DNA of 64,000 nucleotides, taken from the NCBI GenBank assembly GCA_934129745.1, contig CAKOWZ010000008.1, positions 1 to 64,000 of the forward strand, read 5' to 3'. Below are positions 36,436-45,274 of the stretch, piece by piece. A model generated the notes under the pieces. It searched no databases, was not told the origin of the DNA, and saw only the letters and a program-made list of their open reading frames with translations. The translations under genes were made by a program, and so were the position numbers. The stretch's first letter is position 1. Every line of letters starts with the position of its first letter. Source of the stretch: an uncultured Clostridia bacterium. Its GTDB lineage: Bacteria > Bacillota > Clostridia > TANB77 > CAG-508.

Positions 36436-37062
36436 ATGTTACTATTTTTTCGTATATTAGGAATAAGCATTGTGACCATAATCTGTATATTTATAATTCT
36501 CTATTTATTGTTTATATTTTCAGAAATAAAAATTATTATAAATCAAATAAAGTTTATATATTTTTTTGGGAAAAAAGAAATAAAATATGATTGTAAAATA
36601 GGATTATATTTATGTGGAAAAATAAAATGGTTAAGTTTAAAAATAAGCAATATGGAAAAGAAAAATAAAACAATAAAACAACATAATATATGTAGTATAT
36701 TAGAAAAAAATATTGTAAAAAAACAGATCAAAAAAATAAAAAACAATAATAAGAAAAAAACAAGTGCTCAAAAGAAAAAATCATTTCAAACAATAAGAAA
36801 AATGATAAAAAAGGTGAACATTGACAATATGAATTTACAACTAAAAATTGATACTGAAAATGCAATATTAACTTCATATTCAGTTGGGATTATTTCTACA
36901 ATTATACCTAATTTAGTAAGAAACCAAATACAAAGTTTTAATAAAAACGATTACAAATTTAATATTATTCCTTTATATAAAAATCAAAATTATATTTACT
37001 TTAAATTAGAAAGTATATTTAGTTTAAAAGTAGTACATATTATAAATATGTTAAAAATATAA
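36436..37062 (+). CDS. DUF2953 protein
   Basis: The 208-residue protein has an N-terminal membrane segment (about 5-28) and a very Lys/Asn-rich centre. The DUF2953 C-terminus is marked by NMNLQLKIDTENAILTSYSVG. DUF2953 genes sit next to ytfJ in sporulating Clostridia and are thought to be sporulation-related. A GGGG-type binding site (AAGGGG) precedes the ATG. An AT-rich gap of 129 bases separates it from scpA. Confidence 0.8.
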   Translation: MLLFFRILGISIVTIICIFIILYLLFIFSEIKIIINQIKFIYFFGKKEIKYDCKIGLYLCGKIKWLSLKISNMEKKNKTIKQHNICSILEKNIVKKQIKKIKNNNKKKTSAQKKKSFQTIRKMIKKVNIDNMNLQLKIDTENAILTSYSVGIISTIIPNLVRNQIQSFNKNDYKFNIIPLYKNQNYIYFKLESIFSLKVVHIINMLKI

Positions 37063-37088
37063 TACGAAATTATGGGAGGAATATGAAA

Positions 37089-37505
37089 ATGAAAGATCAC
37101 CCTATAGAAAATTTAATGTTAACTGCAATGGAAAGCATTAGAAGCATGATAGATGTAAATACTATAATTGGAGAACCAATGGAAGTTTCACAAAATGTTA
37201 CTATAATACCAATTTCTAAAGTAGGATTTGGTTTAGCAGCAGGTGGAAGTGAATTTAAAGACGAAACATTAGAAGCATATTTACGAAAACAAAATTGTGA
37301 AGAAGAAATACAATACAGACTACCATTTGGAGGCGGAGCAGGAGTAGGTGCAAGCATAACACCAGTTGCTTTTATAATAGTCCAAGGAGAAACAGTTAAA
37401 TTATTACCAGTAGAACACAGTAATTGTATTGATAAAATTTTAGATTACATGCCAGATCTATTTGAAAAAATAGGAAAGATAATTGATAAACCAATATGTG
37501 ACTAA
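37089..37505 (+). CDS. ytfJ: YtfJ/GerW family sporulation protein
   Basis: The 138-residue protein has the family elements MESIRSMIDVNTIIGEPM, SKVGFGLAAGGSEF and GGGAGVGASITPVAF. YtfJ/GerW localises to the spore and supports germination. ATG 37089 is placed 8 bases after GGGAGGA; ATG 37083 is too close. It follows DUF2953 by 26 bases, and both probably belong to one sporulation operon. Confidence 0.95.
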   Translation: MKDHPIENLMLTAMESIRSMIDVNTIIGEPMEVSQNVTIIPISKVGFGLAAGGSEFKDETLEAYLRKQNCEEEIQYRLPFGGGAGVGASITPVAFIIVQGETVKLLPVEHSNCIDKILDYMPDLFEKIGKIIDKPICD

Positions 37506-37512
37506 TATAAAA

Positions 37513-37547
37513 TGTGAGCAATTGGGGACGCGTCCCAATTGCTCACA
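37513..37547. repeat. GGGACGCGTCCC palindromic repeat
   Basis: One complete unit TGTGAGCAATTGGGGACGCG with the mirrored arm TCCCAATTGCTCACA. It lies 8 bases after ytfJ and before the convergent thioesterase gene. Confidence 0.9.
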
Positions 37548-37573
37548 TCATTAAGATATACTACATAAAAATA

Positions 37574-38296
37574 TCATTTAAATTTCAAAATAGAATGTAA
37601 AGTTTTTCCATCAGCACTTTTTATAACAATACAATGTTTATCATTTTCTAAACAATAAGATGCTGTTATTTTATCATTAATTTTAATTTGATGTTTATAT
37701 AAAATTTCGAATTCATTTAAATCATTAAATTCATTAGAATCTCCAGGAAAAGCTTCAAGAGCAATATCTAAATAACATAGATTATTAACATGTTCATTAA
37801 TATCTATATCAGATTTTCTAATTGTGTAATCTATTGTCTTTAAATATGATTGTGGTTCTGAAAGTTTATCTAATTCAACTATATCAAAAACAGATTTGTT
37901 TTCAGGTTGGTATAATTCAAGAAGAGTATTTTCTAATCTAGCAATTTTTCCTTTTAAAACATCAATTAAAATCCATTTAGATGAAATAATTGCAATAGAT
38001 TCTCCTTTTGAATTAAATACTTCAAAATCCCTATAACAATATAGTTTAGTATATTGTCTAGCCCAAGTTTTTATTGTTACAATTTCACCATATTTAGGTC
38101 TTGATAATATTTTTACCTTCCAATTTAATAAAGCCCATGAATAATTTGTTTTTTCAATATCTGTAACACCATAACCAATACTTGCAGAATGCATTTCAGC
38201 AATATCTTGCAAAATAGATAAAAAACCTTTATTACTTATATTTGTGCTTTTACCAAGCATAGTTAAACTAATTCTAAAATCACGTGTAAAATACAT
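37574..38296 (-). CDS. Acyl-ACP thioesterase
   Basis: The 240-residue protein carries two hotdog folds. The N-terminal one has SWALLNWKVKILSRPKYGE and TWARQYTKLYCYRDFEVF, and the second has SDIDINEHVNNLCYLDIALE with the catalytic Asn/His region. This is the FatA/TesA-type acyl-ACP thioesterase of Firmicutes, which releases fatty acids from the carrier protein. AGGAGGTAC precedes the ATG on the minus strand. Confidence 0.9.
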   Translation of the reverse strand: MYFTRDFRISLTMLGKSTNISNKGFLSILQDIAEMHSASIGYGVTDIEKTNYSWALLNWKVKILSRPKYGEIVTIKTWARQYTKLYCYRDFEVFNSKGESIAIISSKWILIDVLKGKIARLENTLLELYQPENKSVFDIVELDKLSEPQSYLKTIDYTIRKSDIDINEHVNNLCYLDIALEAFPGDSNEFNDLNEFEILYKHQIKINDKITASYCLENDKHCIVIKSADGKTLHSILKFK

Positions 38297-38434
38297 AAAA
38301 ATAGTACCTCCTCGATATGGTATTATATCATTTTTTTATTTTTTTTCAAGGTTCATCTAATAAAAAGTTGACGTTTATGGCAAAGTAGGATAGAATGCGT
38401 TTAGTATAAAATAAAAGGGAAGGAGGCTATAATA

Positions 38435-38810
38435 ATGAATAATAAAAATGACAGAAATAATTTTGAAGAAATAAACTTAAATCAAAATATGACAAATGAA
38501 AAAGATAAACACAAGTTTATTCAAGATTTTATAAATTTATTATCAATGAAAATGATTAAAAATCCTGATAAAAATATATTTGATGAAAACACAATTTTAG
38601 TTATAGATAGATTTGAAGAAAATATAGCAGTTTGTGAAAATCGTGAAACACGGTGAAATATCAAATATAGAAATATCAGAACTTCCTGAAAATGTAAAAG
38701 AAGGTGATATTCTTAGATATAAAGATAATAAATATGAAATTGATAAAGAAAAAAGAAAAGAAATAGAAGATAGAATCAATGAAAAATTAAAAAACTTATT
38801 TACAGAGTAA
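38435..38810 (+). CDS. DUF3006 protein, needs +1 shift at CGG 38651-38653
   Basis: AGGAGGC precedes ATG 38435. A charged N-terminal extension (about 1-50) leads into LVIDRFEENIAVCENRET, the DUF3006 opening. The zero frame then reads CGG TGA. Skipping the C continues GEISNIEISELPENVKEGDI and YKDNKYEIDKEKRKEIEDRI to a stop at 38808. DUF3006 proteins nearly always lie next to ComEC-type beta-lactamase-fold proteins, as here. The joined length is 124. The CGG and stop codon are adjacent, so without a shift only half the domain would be made. Confidence 0.85.
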
Positions 38811-38909
38811 AATAAAAAACATAATAAGTTTACGACACAACAATTATGCTGCAATATGTAAACTGAAAGTAATAAAAAAACAGAAGAATAAAGTAGGGGG
38901 CAAAAACAA

Positions 38910-39845
38910 ATGAGTAATAAAAATGGTAAAAATGCAAATAAAACGATTAGCACAATAATATCAATAATAATTTTATTAGTAATAGCTATTTTTGGAGGAG
39001 ATAATATCCTAAATTCTTTTACAGCAAAAAGCCAAGAAATTGATGGTGCAAATGTTCAAGGTTTGGAAAATGTAATTGTTCAAACAGGAGAAAATTGTAT
39101 TTCAAAAATAGATGTAAATGAAGATGTTTTAAGAGTATATTATTTTGATGTAGGACAAGCAGATAGTATATTAATTGTAAATAATGGTCAATCAATGTTA
39201 ATTGATGCTGGAAAAAGAGAAAGTGGAGATGTTGTTGTAAATAATTTAAAAACAATAGGAATTCAAAAAATAGATTATCTTGTAGGAACACATCCGCATG
39301 AAGACCATATAGGTGGAATGGCGAAAGTTGTAGGAAATTTTGACATAGGAACAATATTTATGCCAAAAACTCCACATACATCTGCTACATATGAAAAACT
39401 AATTGATGAAATTGCTAATAAAAAGAAAAAAATAACAGTTCCAAAAGTTGGTCAAACATTTAAAGTAGGAAATGCTGATTGTGAAATAATGTCAATAGAA
39501 GATAATAAAGATAATTTTAATTTATGTTCAATTGTAATACGAATGGAATATGAAGGAACAAGTTATTTATTTACAGGAGATGCTGAAGAAGAAAATGAAT
39601 CAGCTCGTTCATGGCCACAAACTAATGTACTAAAAGCTGGACATCATGGTTCAAGAACAAGTTCATCTCAAAAATTCTTAGACCAAATAAAACCAAATTT
39701 AATAATAATTTCATGTGGTGCCAATAATGATTATGGTCATCCTCATGCAGAAACAATGGAAAAATTCAAGAAATTGAATGCAACTATATATAGAACAGAT
39801 GAAAGTGGTAACATATTAGTTATTCAACAAAAAAATAATAATTAA
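38910..39845 (+). CDS. ComEC/Rec2-like metallo-beta-lactamase-fold protein
   Basis: The 311-residue protein has an N-terminal membrane segment (about 12-32) and then an extracytoplasmic metallo-beta-lactamase domain. YYFDVGQADSILI, VGTHPHEDHIGG (HxHxDH), FTGDAEEE and LKAGHHGS are the metal ligands. Such stand-alone domains resemble the nuclease domain of ComEC and may act in DNA processing or on extracellular nucleic acid. GGGGG-rich upstream sequence precedes the ATG. DUF3006 lies just upstream, a standard pairing. Confidence 0.85.
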   Translation: MSNKNGKNANKTISTIISIIILLVIAIFGGDNILNSFTAKSQEIDGANVQGLENVIVQTGENCISKIDVNEDVLRVYYFDVGQADSILIVNNGQSMLIDAGKRESGDVVVNNLKTIGIQKIDYLVGTHPHEDHIGGMAKVVGNFDIGTIFMPKTPHTSATYEKLIDEIANKKKKITVPKVGQTFKVGNADCEIMSIEDNKDNFNLCSIVIRMEYEGTSYLFTGDAEEENESARSWPQTNVLKAGHHGSRTSSSQKFLDQIKPNLIIISCGANNDYGHPHAETMEKFKKLNATIYRTDESGNILVIQQKNNN

Positions 39846-39894
39846 GATATAGTTGCAATTAGATAATATAAATAACAGAAAAGGAATGAAATAA

Positions 39895-40785
39895 ATGTTA
39901 GAACAATGTATGTTATGTCCACATAATTGTAAAGTTAATAGATTAAATGGAGAAGTAGGAAGATGTAAATGTAGTAATAAAATAAAAATTGCATTAGTAT
40001 CATTACATAAATTTGAAGAACCATGTATAAGTGGGGAGAATGGTTCTGGAACTATATTTTTTTCCAATTGTAATTTAAACTGTATGTTTTGTCAAAATTA
40101 TGAGATAAGTCATAAAGGAAAAGGATATGAAATAACAATTGAAGAACTTGCTAAAATTTTTATAGAACAACAAAAAAATGGTGCACATAACATAAATTTG
40201 GTAACACCTACAATGTATGTTGTGCAAATAATTGAAGCACTGAAAATTGCAAAAAAAGAGGGACTTAATATTCCAGTTATTTACAATACCAGCAGTTATG
40301 AAAATGTTGAAACAATAAAAATGCTTAAAGGATATATTGATGTGTATTTACCTGATTTAAAATATTATTCAAATGATTTATGCAAAAAATATTCTAAAGT
40401 AAATAATTATTTTGAAAATGCAACAAAAGCAATACAAGAGATGTACACACAAGTAGGCAAACCTATATTTAATGAAAAGGAAATGATTATTAAAGGAGTA
40501 ATAATAAGACATCTCATTTTACCAAATTATATTCAAAACACAAAAAATATTTTAAAATGGATAAAAGAAAATATGCCAGAAGATGTTTATATTAGTATAA
40601 TGACACAATATTTTCCGGCTTATAAAGCTATTGAAGATGATAAAATTAATAGAAAAATAAACAGAAAAGAATATAAATGCATAGAAAATTATTTATATTT
40701 ATTAGATTTGAAAAATGGTTATATGCAGGATTTTATTGAAAATGATAATGAAGAAAAATATGTTCCTAATTTTAAAAAAGAATAA
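39895..40785 (+). CDS. Radical SAM protein (PflA-like, COG1313)
   Basis: The 296-residue protein has an N-terminal Cys motif CMLCPHNCKVNR and CKC, then the radical SAM cluster CNLNCMFCQNYEIS near residue 62. It is of the PflA/COG1313 type that activates a glycyl radical enzyme. The GAHNINLVTPTMYV and DVYLPDLKYYSNDL segments fit this group. AAAGGAATGAAATAA precedes the ATG. No glycyl radical enzyme lies nearby, so the partner is unknown. Confidence 0.88.
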   Translation: MLEQCMLCPHNCKVNRLNGEVGRCKCSNKIKIALVSLHKFEEPCISGENGSGTIFFSNCNLNCMFCQNYEISHKGKGYEITIEELAKIFIEQQKNGAHNINLVTPTMYVVQIIEALKIAKKEGLNIPVIYNTSSYENVETIKMLKGYIDVYLPDLKYYSNDLCKKYSKVNNYFENATKAIQEMYTQVGKPIFNEKEMIIKGVIIRHLILPNYIQNTKNILKWIKENMPEDVYISIMTQYFPAYKAIEDDKINRKINRKEYKCIENYLYLLDLKNGYMQDFIENDNEEKYVPNFKKE

Positions 40786-40796
40786 CATATAAAGAG

Positions 40797-40830
40797 AAAA
40801 AACTTCCTGCTGAATCTGCAGGAAGTTTTA
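40797..40830. terminator. Terminator after the radical SAM gene
   Basis: AAACTTCCTGC pairs with GCAGGAAGTTT with a TGAATCT loop, followed by TAAA; on the other strand it is preceded by a T-rich tract. Confidence 0.8.
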
Positions 40831-40855
40831 AACACATTAAACCAATTCAAATCAA

Positions 40856-41350
40856 TCAAATTAATCCAATCAAATTATTCCAATTAATTTCAATGGTATT
40901 GCCAAAATCTGAAACCAAAATTGAATTTTGACTTTCAAGAACTGTTACAAAACCTTTTTTATTATATCCATGTTGAGATTTAAATAATAAAACATTATGT
41001 TCGCCGTTTGAAAATACTTTTACTGGAATAAGTACTCCTTTTTCAGTCATCTTAATAATAGTATTATATGATGAACCATGAACTGTAATTTTGATTTTTA
41101 CAACACCAAAATTATCACTTTCGTAACTCAGTTCTGTTTCAGAATCTGGAAACCAAAAAGATTTAGGTGAAAGTGTATGATCATGTTTTAAATAATACAT
41201 AAGTTTTCCAAATGCTATTAAAATCTTTTCTAGTTTTGTAGTAGTTTGATGAGGAATAGTAACTTCAAATATCTTTATAGTATTTAAAGTTGATGTTCCT
41301 GTGTTGTCAAAGTTTGCAGAGGTAAGTGTGTTTTCATTTTTTAAGTACAT
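40856..41350 (-). CDS. Hypothetical 164-residue protein
   Basis: AAGGAGATATAATT precedes the ATG on the minus strand. The protein is beta-rich and soluble, with a Thr/Asn-rich start, a central HDHTLSPKSFWFPDSETEL segment and a C-terminus VSDFGNTIEINW. No membrane segment, signal or catalytic motif is evident. I do not recognise it. It stands alone between a terminator and a structured-RNA candidate. Confidence 0.6.
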   Translation of the reverse strand: MYLKNENTLTSANFDNTGTSTLNTIKIFEVTIPHQTTTKLEKILIAFGKLMYYLKHDHTLSPKSFWFPDSETELSYESDNFGVVKIKITVHGSSYNTIIKMTEKGVLIPVKVFSNGEHNVLLFKSQHGYNKKGFVTVLESQNSILVSDFGNTIEINWNNLIGLI

Positions 41351-41542
41351 AATTATATCTCCTTAAAGCAATTATTTTATAACATGATATTATAAAATAA
41401 TAGATATTGTAATAAGACATTAGCGTCAATAAACCTATTATATAATTTTTGTCGAAATTTGTCAAAAACTTATGAAGATATTGAGAAAAATTATGAAATA
41501 TTGAAAAAAATTACAAAGATGGCAAAAAAAATTGACATAACA

Positions 41543-41571
41543 TTGACAAGAAAATAAAATTATGCTACAAT
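41543..41571 (+). promoter_or_regulatory. Strong promoter for an RNA gene
   Basis: TTGACA 41543-41548 and TACAAT 41566-41571 with a 17-base spacer. No start codon with ribosome binding site follows. Confidence 0.8.
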
Positions 41572-41577
41572 AAACAA

Positions 41578-41795
41578 GTCGAGCAAAAGCTCTTTATTAT
41601 AAATTAACCTGAACAATCACCGGATAAGGTGTTAAGATAAAGTTATAGGCAAAGCAGTTTTATACACAGATTTTTAAAATTAAGTCTGACTGCAAAAAAT
41701 CAAAAGAAGTTTTTAATAAAATAACGGACAAGTTATATAATTAAAACAAACAAAATTACCAAAAAGAAGTGAACGGACAAGTTCACTTCTTTTTA
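41578..41795 (+). ncRNA. Structured noncoding RNA with GGA-loop hairpins
   Basis: It begins with GAGC-AAAA-GCTC (41581-41592). Then come CACC-GGATAA-GGTG (41618-41631), a pair of nested stems around GCAGT/ACTGC and ATAAC-GGACAA-GTTAT (41721-41736). The last element is a terminator AGAAGTGAAC-GGACAA-GTTCACTTCT plus T-run (41765-41795). Three hairpins expose GGA in the loop, two of them the identical GGACAA. GGA loops are the CsrA/RsmA recognition element, so it could sponge a CsrA-like protein. It does not match 6S, tmRNA, RNase P or SRP RNA signatures I know. Confidence 0.55.
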
Positions 41796-41891
41796 CTACT
41801 TTTGGACGTGAATATTATGAAAATATTAATATTAAAATAGATAAAAAATAGAAAAATGAGCAAAATTCTATAAAAATTCTTTAATTACAAT

Positions 41892-42059
41892 TTAGTTACA
41901 ATCAGAATTATTATTTAAACTTAAAACAGAAAGAGTACCTAAAGTATCTCCTAATTGAAGAAAAAACGCAGATAAAATTGCAAGTTCTTCAGGGGACTTA
42001 TCTTTAGCAATACTACATGCTAAAATAGAAATGAAAGCCACAAATTCACAGTTCTGCAT
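41892..42059 (-). CDS. DUF6774-like small protein
   Basis: A 55-residue frame, too short for usual gene calling, has a strong AAGGAGG (plus strand 42068-42074) upstream of ATG 42059. The protein is helical and hydrophobic with LACSIAKDKSPEELAILSAF and QLGDTLGTLSVL, a pattern like DUF6774. Its function is unknown. Confidence 0.6.
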   Translation of the reverse strand: MQNCEFVAFISILACSIAKDKSPEELAILSAFFLQLGDTLGTLSVLSLNNNSDCN

Positions 42060-42292
42060 AACATGCTCCTCCTTATAACATTTTATGTAATAATTAAATT
42101 TTTATGAATAGTAGAAAGCCAATATTTTTATTAATAAGATAAATAAGTTCGCAAATTATTATAAAATAAAGCTGTTCTTTTTATCAATAATATAAAAGGA
42201 AAAATTGTTTATATTATTTATAAATCTTTTATTATTATGAATATTTAAAATCATATAAGCAAAAAATATAAATAAAAAAGTAGGTGAAATTT

Positions 42293-42979
42293 ATGGAAAT
42301 ATTAAAAATTATTGGATTATCATTAGGTTCAATAACTGTATTATTTATATTAACCAAAATTGCTGGTCAAAGAGAAATGTCAGGTTTAAGTATTTTTGAT
42401 TATACAATTGCAATAACTATTGGTTCAATTGCAGCAGAAATGGCTACATCATTGGAAAACAATTTTATGCAACCATTAGTTGCAATGGTTATTTATGCTA
42501 TTGTTACTATTGTTATATCCTTTATTAATATGAAATTTGTAAAAGTAAGACCATTTTTTTCTGGTAAAACACTAATCTTATTTGATAATGGAACTTTATT
42601 TAAAGAAAATTTTAAAAAAGCAAAAATTGATTTAAATGAATTTTTATCACAATGTAGAACAAATGGATATTTTAACTTAAGTGATATAAAAACAGCATTA
42701 TTAGAAGAAAATGGGAAAATTAGTTTTTTACCATATAGTGATAAAAGACCTGCAAATGCAAGTGATTTTAATATTAAACCAAATGAAGAAGGGGTAGCTA
42801 CAAATTTGATATTAGATGGAAAAATTATGGAAAAAAATCTAAATGAACTCAAATTGGACAAATTGTGGTTAAATGATATTTTACAAAAACAAGGAATAAC
42901 CAAAATTGATAATATTTTTTTGGCAACATATGATGTAAATGGAAATTTATCTGTTTATCTTACAAATAATGTTAAATAA
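42293..42979 (+). CDS. DUF421/YetF-like membrane protein
   Basis: The 228-residue protein has three N-terminal membrane segments (about 5-80). The family motifs AGQREMSGLSIFDYTIAITI and GSIAAEMAT follow, then a soluble domain with RTNGYFNLSDIKTALLEENG. DUF421/YetF proteins form membrane oligomers of unknown function in many spore formers. The start ATG 42293 follows TAGGTG; the open frame begins at GTG 42284. Confidence 0.9.
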   Translation: MEILKIIGLSLGSITVLFILTKIAGQREMSGLSIFDYTIAITIGSIAAEMATSLENNFMQPLVAMVIYAIVTIVISFINMKFVKVRPFFSGKTLILFDNGTLFKENFKKAKIDLNEFLSQCRTNGYFNLSDIKTALLEENGKISFLPYSDKRPANASDFNIKPNEEGVATNLILDGKIMEKNLNELKLDKLWLNDILQKQGITKIDNIFLATYDVNGNLSVYLTNNVK

Positions 42980-42994
42980 AAATATTGTAAGAAC

Positions 42995-43090
42995 ATATTG
43001 AAATAAAAAATATTAAAATAAAAGTTATTGAAATAAAGATATTAAAATAAAAGATATTGAAATAAAATATTAAAATAAAAAAATTAATTA
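42995..43090. repeat. AT-rich tandem repeats
   Basis: Alternating TATTGAAATAAAA and GATATTAAAATAAAA units repeat about four times. They resemble the arrays at 19621 and 21595 in style but not in sequence. Confidence 0.6.
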
Positions 43091-43139
43091 TAATAAAAGT
43101 AAAAAAATTTAAAATAATAAATTAATAAAACAAATAATA

Positions 43140-43168
43140 TTGCAACAAGTAACATAATGTGGTAAAAT
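43140..43168 (+). promoter_or_regulatory. Promoter of the accessory gene at 43256
   Basis: TTGCAA 43140-43145 and TAAAAT 43163-43168, 17-base spacer with GTAACATAA. A CACTC-TATA-GAGTG hairpin lies in the leader. Confidence 0.65.
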
Positions 43169-43255
43169 AAGCATATTAGGGAAAAAGTTTCTCTACAACA
43201 CACTCTATAGAGTGGCTACAATAAAATATGCATATATATGCAGGAGGTTTACTTT

Positions 43256-43678
43256 ATGAAAGAGCTTACAAAAGTAGTACAACAAGTGAGAGAATCTGTA
43301 TGGAAAGAAGGCGCAGCATCAAAGCTTGCAGATGTGTTTGAGGCAAAAGCTATGAAGGAATTAACCAAATGGTTAAATGAAGACCATAACAGAGCTTTCA
43401 AATACTGCTATTTTATAATCGAAATACAATCTCTGTCATTTAAAGACTACGATGTTATCCTTGAAAAAAATCCTGTAAATGGATTTACAACTTGGAGGGA
43501 CATAGAAGATGAAGGATTTAAAGATATTACCTATGATGGTGTATTTGATGAATCTTTTGATGATTCAGAATTATATCTGGAAATCTATAAACCATTTCTT
43601 GATGAACTGGCGAAAAGAGGATATGATGTCAGATATAACAAAGTAACTGGTACGATCTGTCCTTCTTTTGATGCCTAA
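43256..43678 (+). CDS. Hypothetical 140-residue accessory protein
   Basis: GGAGG lies at 43243-43247, 8 bases before ATG 43256. The protein is acidic and helical, with an N-terminal LTKVVQQVRESVWKEGAASK segment, DYDVILEKNPVNG and a C-terminal FLDELAKRGYDVRYNKVTG. No membrane or signal segment is seen, and I do not recognise the family. It is a single-gene unit with its own promoter, leader hairpin and terminator, and its codon use is less AT-biased than the core genes. It is probably a transferred cassette. Confidence 0.65.
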   Translation: MKELTKVVQQVRESVWKEGAASKLADVFEAKAMKELTKWLNEDHNRAFKYCYFIIEIQSLSFKDYDVILEKNPVNGFTTWRDIEDEGFKDITYDGVFDESFDDSELYLEIYKPFLDELAKRGYDVRYNKVTGTICPSFDA

Positions 43679-43701
43679 TACCTGCCATATATATGGCTTT
43701 T

Positions 43702-43736
43702 AAGGAGCACCTATCATTTCAAGTGCTCCTTTTTTC
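43702..43736 (+). terminator. Terminator
   Basis: AAGGAGCAC pairs with GTGCTCCTT followed by TTTT. Confidence 0.85.
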
Positions 43737-43848
43737 AATATAAATTATAAAATATAGCTAAAAATATTTAATAAAATAACAGAAGATGTTTATGACTTTG
43801 ATACAATACATAAAATAAATCAATCAAGATATAAGGAGGAATATAAAA

Positions 43849-44067
43849 ATGCAAAACAAATCAATTGAAGAAATTTACTTAGATATTTATAATGACAAAG
43901 GAATTAGAGAGATATATAACAAAATAAATTATCTTGAAGAAAATAAATACAATGGTTATGCACATCATGATTTTACACATGTATGTAATGTAAAAAATAT
44001 GGCAGAAAAATTGAAACTACATTATATTGTTTATTTGAATGATGATATTTGGAATGAAATATTTTAG
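43849..44067 (+). pseudogene. Truncated HD-domain protein
   Basis: AAGGAGGA precedes the ATG. The 72 residues contain YAHHDFTHVCNVKNMAEKL, the first histidine motif of an HD phosphohydrolase, but the following HD-pair helix is missing and the C-terminus diverges. It is probably the 5' remnant of a longer gene, truncated near a repeat. Confidence 0.6.
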
Positions 44068-44295
44068 AGTGAATTAACAAATTTAGACAAGAATTAAAAA
44101 TTTTTATAATAATATGACATATTTATTATAATGAGAGTTACGAAAAGAATAAGAGTATCGAAAAGTTTGTGTAAATTTTAAACTTCTTATGATATAAAAC
44201 ATAAATATAAAAAAATTTATTTATGTTTTTAACCAAAATTAATATAAATGACAAGTTTTTCTATATACTCATTATATTTCAAAAAATAAAATGTA

Positions 44296-44331
44296 GAATG
44301 TCGGAAAAATTGTACAAATTTTCCGACATTC
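44296..44331. repeat. Palindromic intergenic repeat, copy 2
   Basis: A 36-base near-perfect palindrome with GAATGTCGGAAAA and TTTTCCGACATTC arms. It is followed by TCTAGAAAAGTTCCCTACAC and TTGAT, which parallels the tail of the copy at 6546. It lies between two truncated genes. Around it, 44068-44295 and 44380-44447 show nothing else. Confidence 0.55.
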
Positions 44332-44447
44332 AAACTAAGTCTAGAAAAGTTCCCTACACTTGATTTAGTAAAATTAATTGTTATTTATACTTATACTTAT
44401 ATAATTTTTTATAGTTATTTCAAATTATTTTTTATCTTAATAATTTC

Positions 44448-44822
44448 TTATTTGCTTGTGTTTGTTACTTCTGAAATAAATTCAATATCAGTATTTTTAG
44501 CTAACATATTTTTTATTATTTCTAGATTTTTTTGAGATATACCTTTAGCAAGACCTTCAGCAATACCAGCCTTTCTCTCATAGTCTAAAGCATCACGCTC
44601 ATTTCTCTCAGCATCAGCAATTCTTTCAGCAATTTCTCTTGCTTCCTCACTATCATTTAATAAATCTAATTTTGATAGTGCATCATGAATAAGTTTATTA
44701 TCTATATTCTTAACCTCCTCCAAATCATCATTAATAATAAAAGTTAGCCATTGTTCAAGAGCAGTTGAAATATGTTTACACTTTTTCTTAAATTTAGGTA
44801 ATTGAATATAATGCATTTCCAA
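44448..44822 (-). pseudogene. Rpn/PD-(D/E)XK family nuclease remnant
   Basis: The 124 residues match the C-terminal half of Rpn family recombination-promoting nucleases: YIQLPKFKKK, LEQWLTFIINDD and the tail REIAERIADAERNERDALD with GIAEGLAKGIS. The N-terminal nuclease domain with its catalytic residues is missing. No good ribosome binding site precedes the ATG, and a palindromic repeat lies just beyond its 3' end. It is debris of a mobile gene. Confidence 0.7.
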
Positions 44823-45171
44823 CTTAAGTTGGCTTATATTTATTATTTTTCATTGATTTTTCTATAATTATCACCTCTATTCTAGCAAAATAAATGGAAT
44901 TTAGCAAGACAAAACTTAGGAAATTTAATTTGAAATTTTGAAATGAAAATTTGAACATTTAATTAAAAATGAAATTAAAAATTATGATTTAATAAAAATC
45001 AAGTTGATACAAACATTTATTATATATAATTTTTTTGAAATAAGTATAATTGATAAATAAGTCAATTAACTATAATACATTAAAACATAAAAATACAAAA
45101 AAATCAATCAAAATCGTATGCCAATTTTGACAAACCTACATAAAGATTACAATGTAGTAAAAAAACAAGTA
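44823..45171. other. AT-rich spacer, nothing recognised
   Basis: About 350 bases hold no gene, RNA signature or palindrome that I can support. It separates the nuclease remnant from the next accessory unit. Confidence 0.5.
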
Positions 45172-45200
45172 TTGCTAAAATTAACATAATATAGTATAAT
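45172..45200 (+). promoter_or_regulatory. Promoter and leader of the gene at 45275
   Basis: TTGCTA 45172-45177 and TATAAT 45195-45200 with a 17-base spacer containing TTAACATAA. Two hairpins follow in the leader: GCAGG-AAAG-CCCTGC and TACTC-TTTAAACA-GAGTA. Confidence 0.7.
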
Positions 45201-45274
45201 ATATGTATTAAGCAGGAAAGCCCTGCCACATACTCTTTAAACAGAGTAAACACATTAAAAACCGGAGGTATACT

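Noticed and set aside
41578..41795. 6S RNA or tmRNA
   Set aside because: The ends do not pair to close a 6S-type stem, and no tRNA-like domain or tag frame is present.
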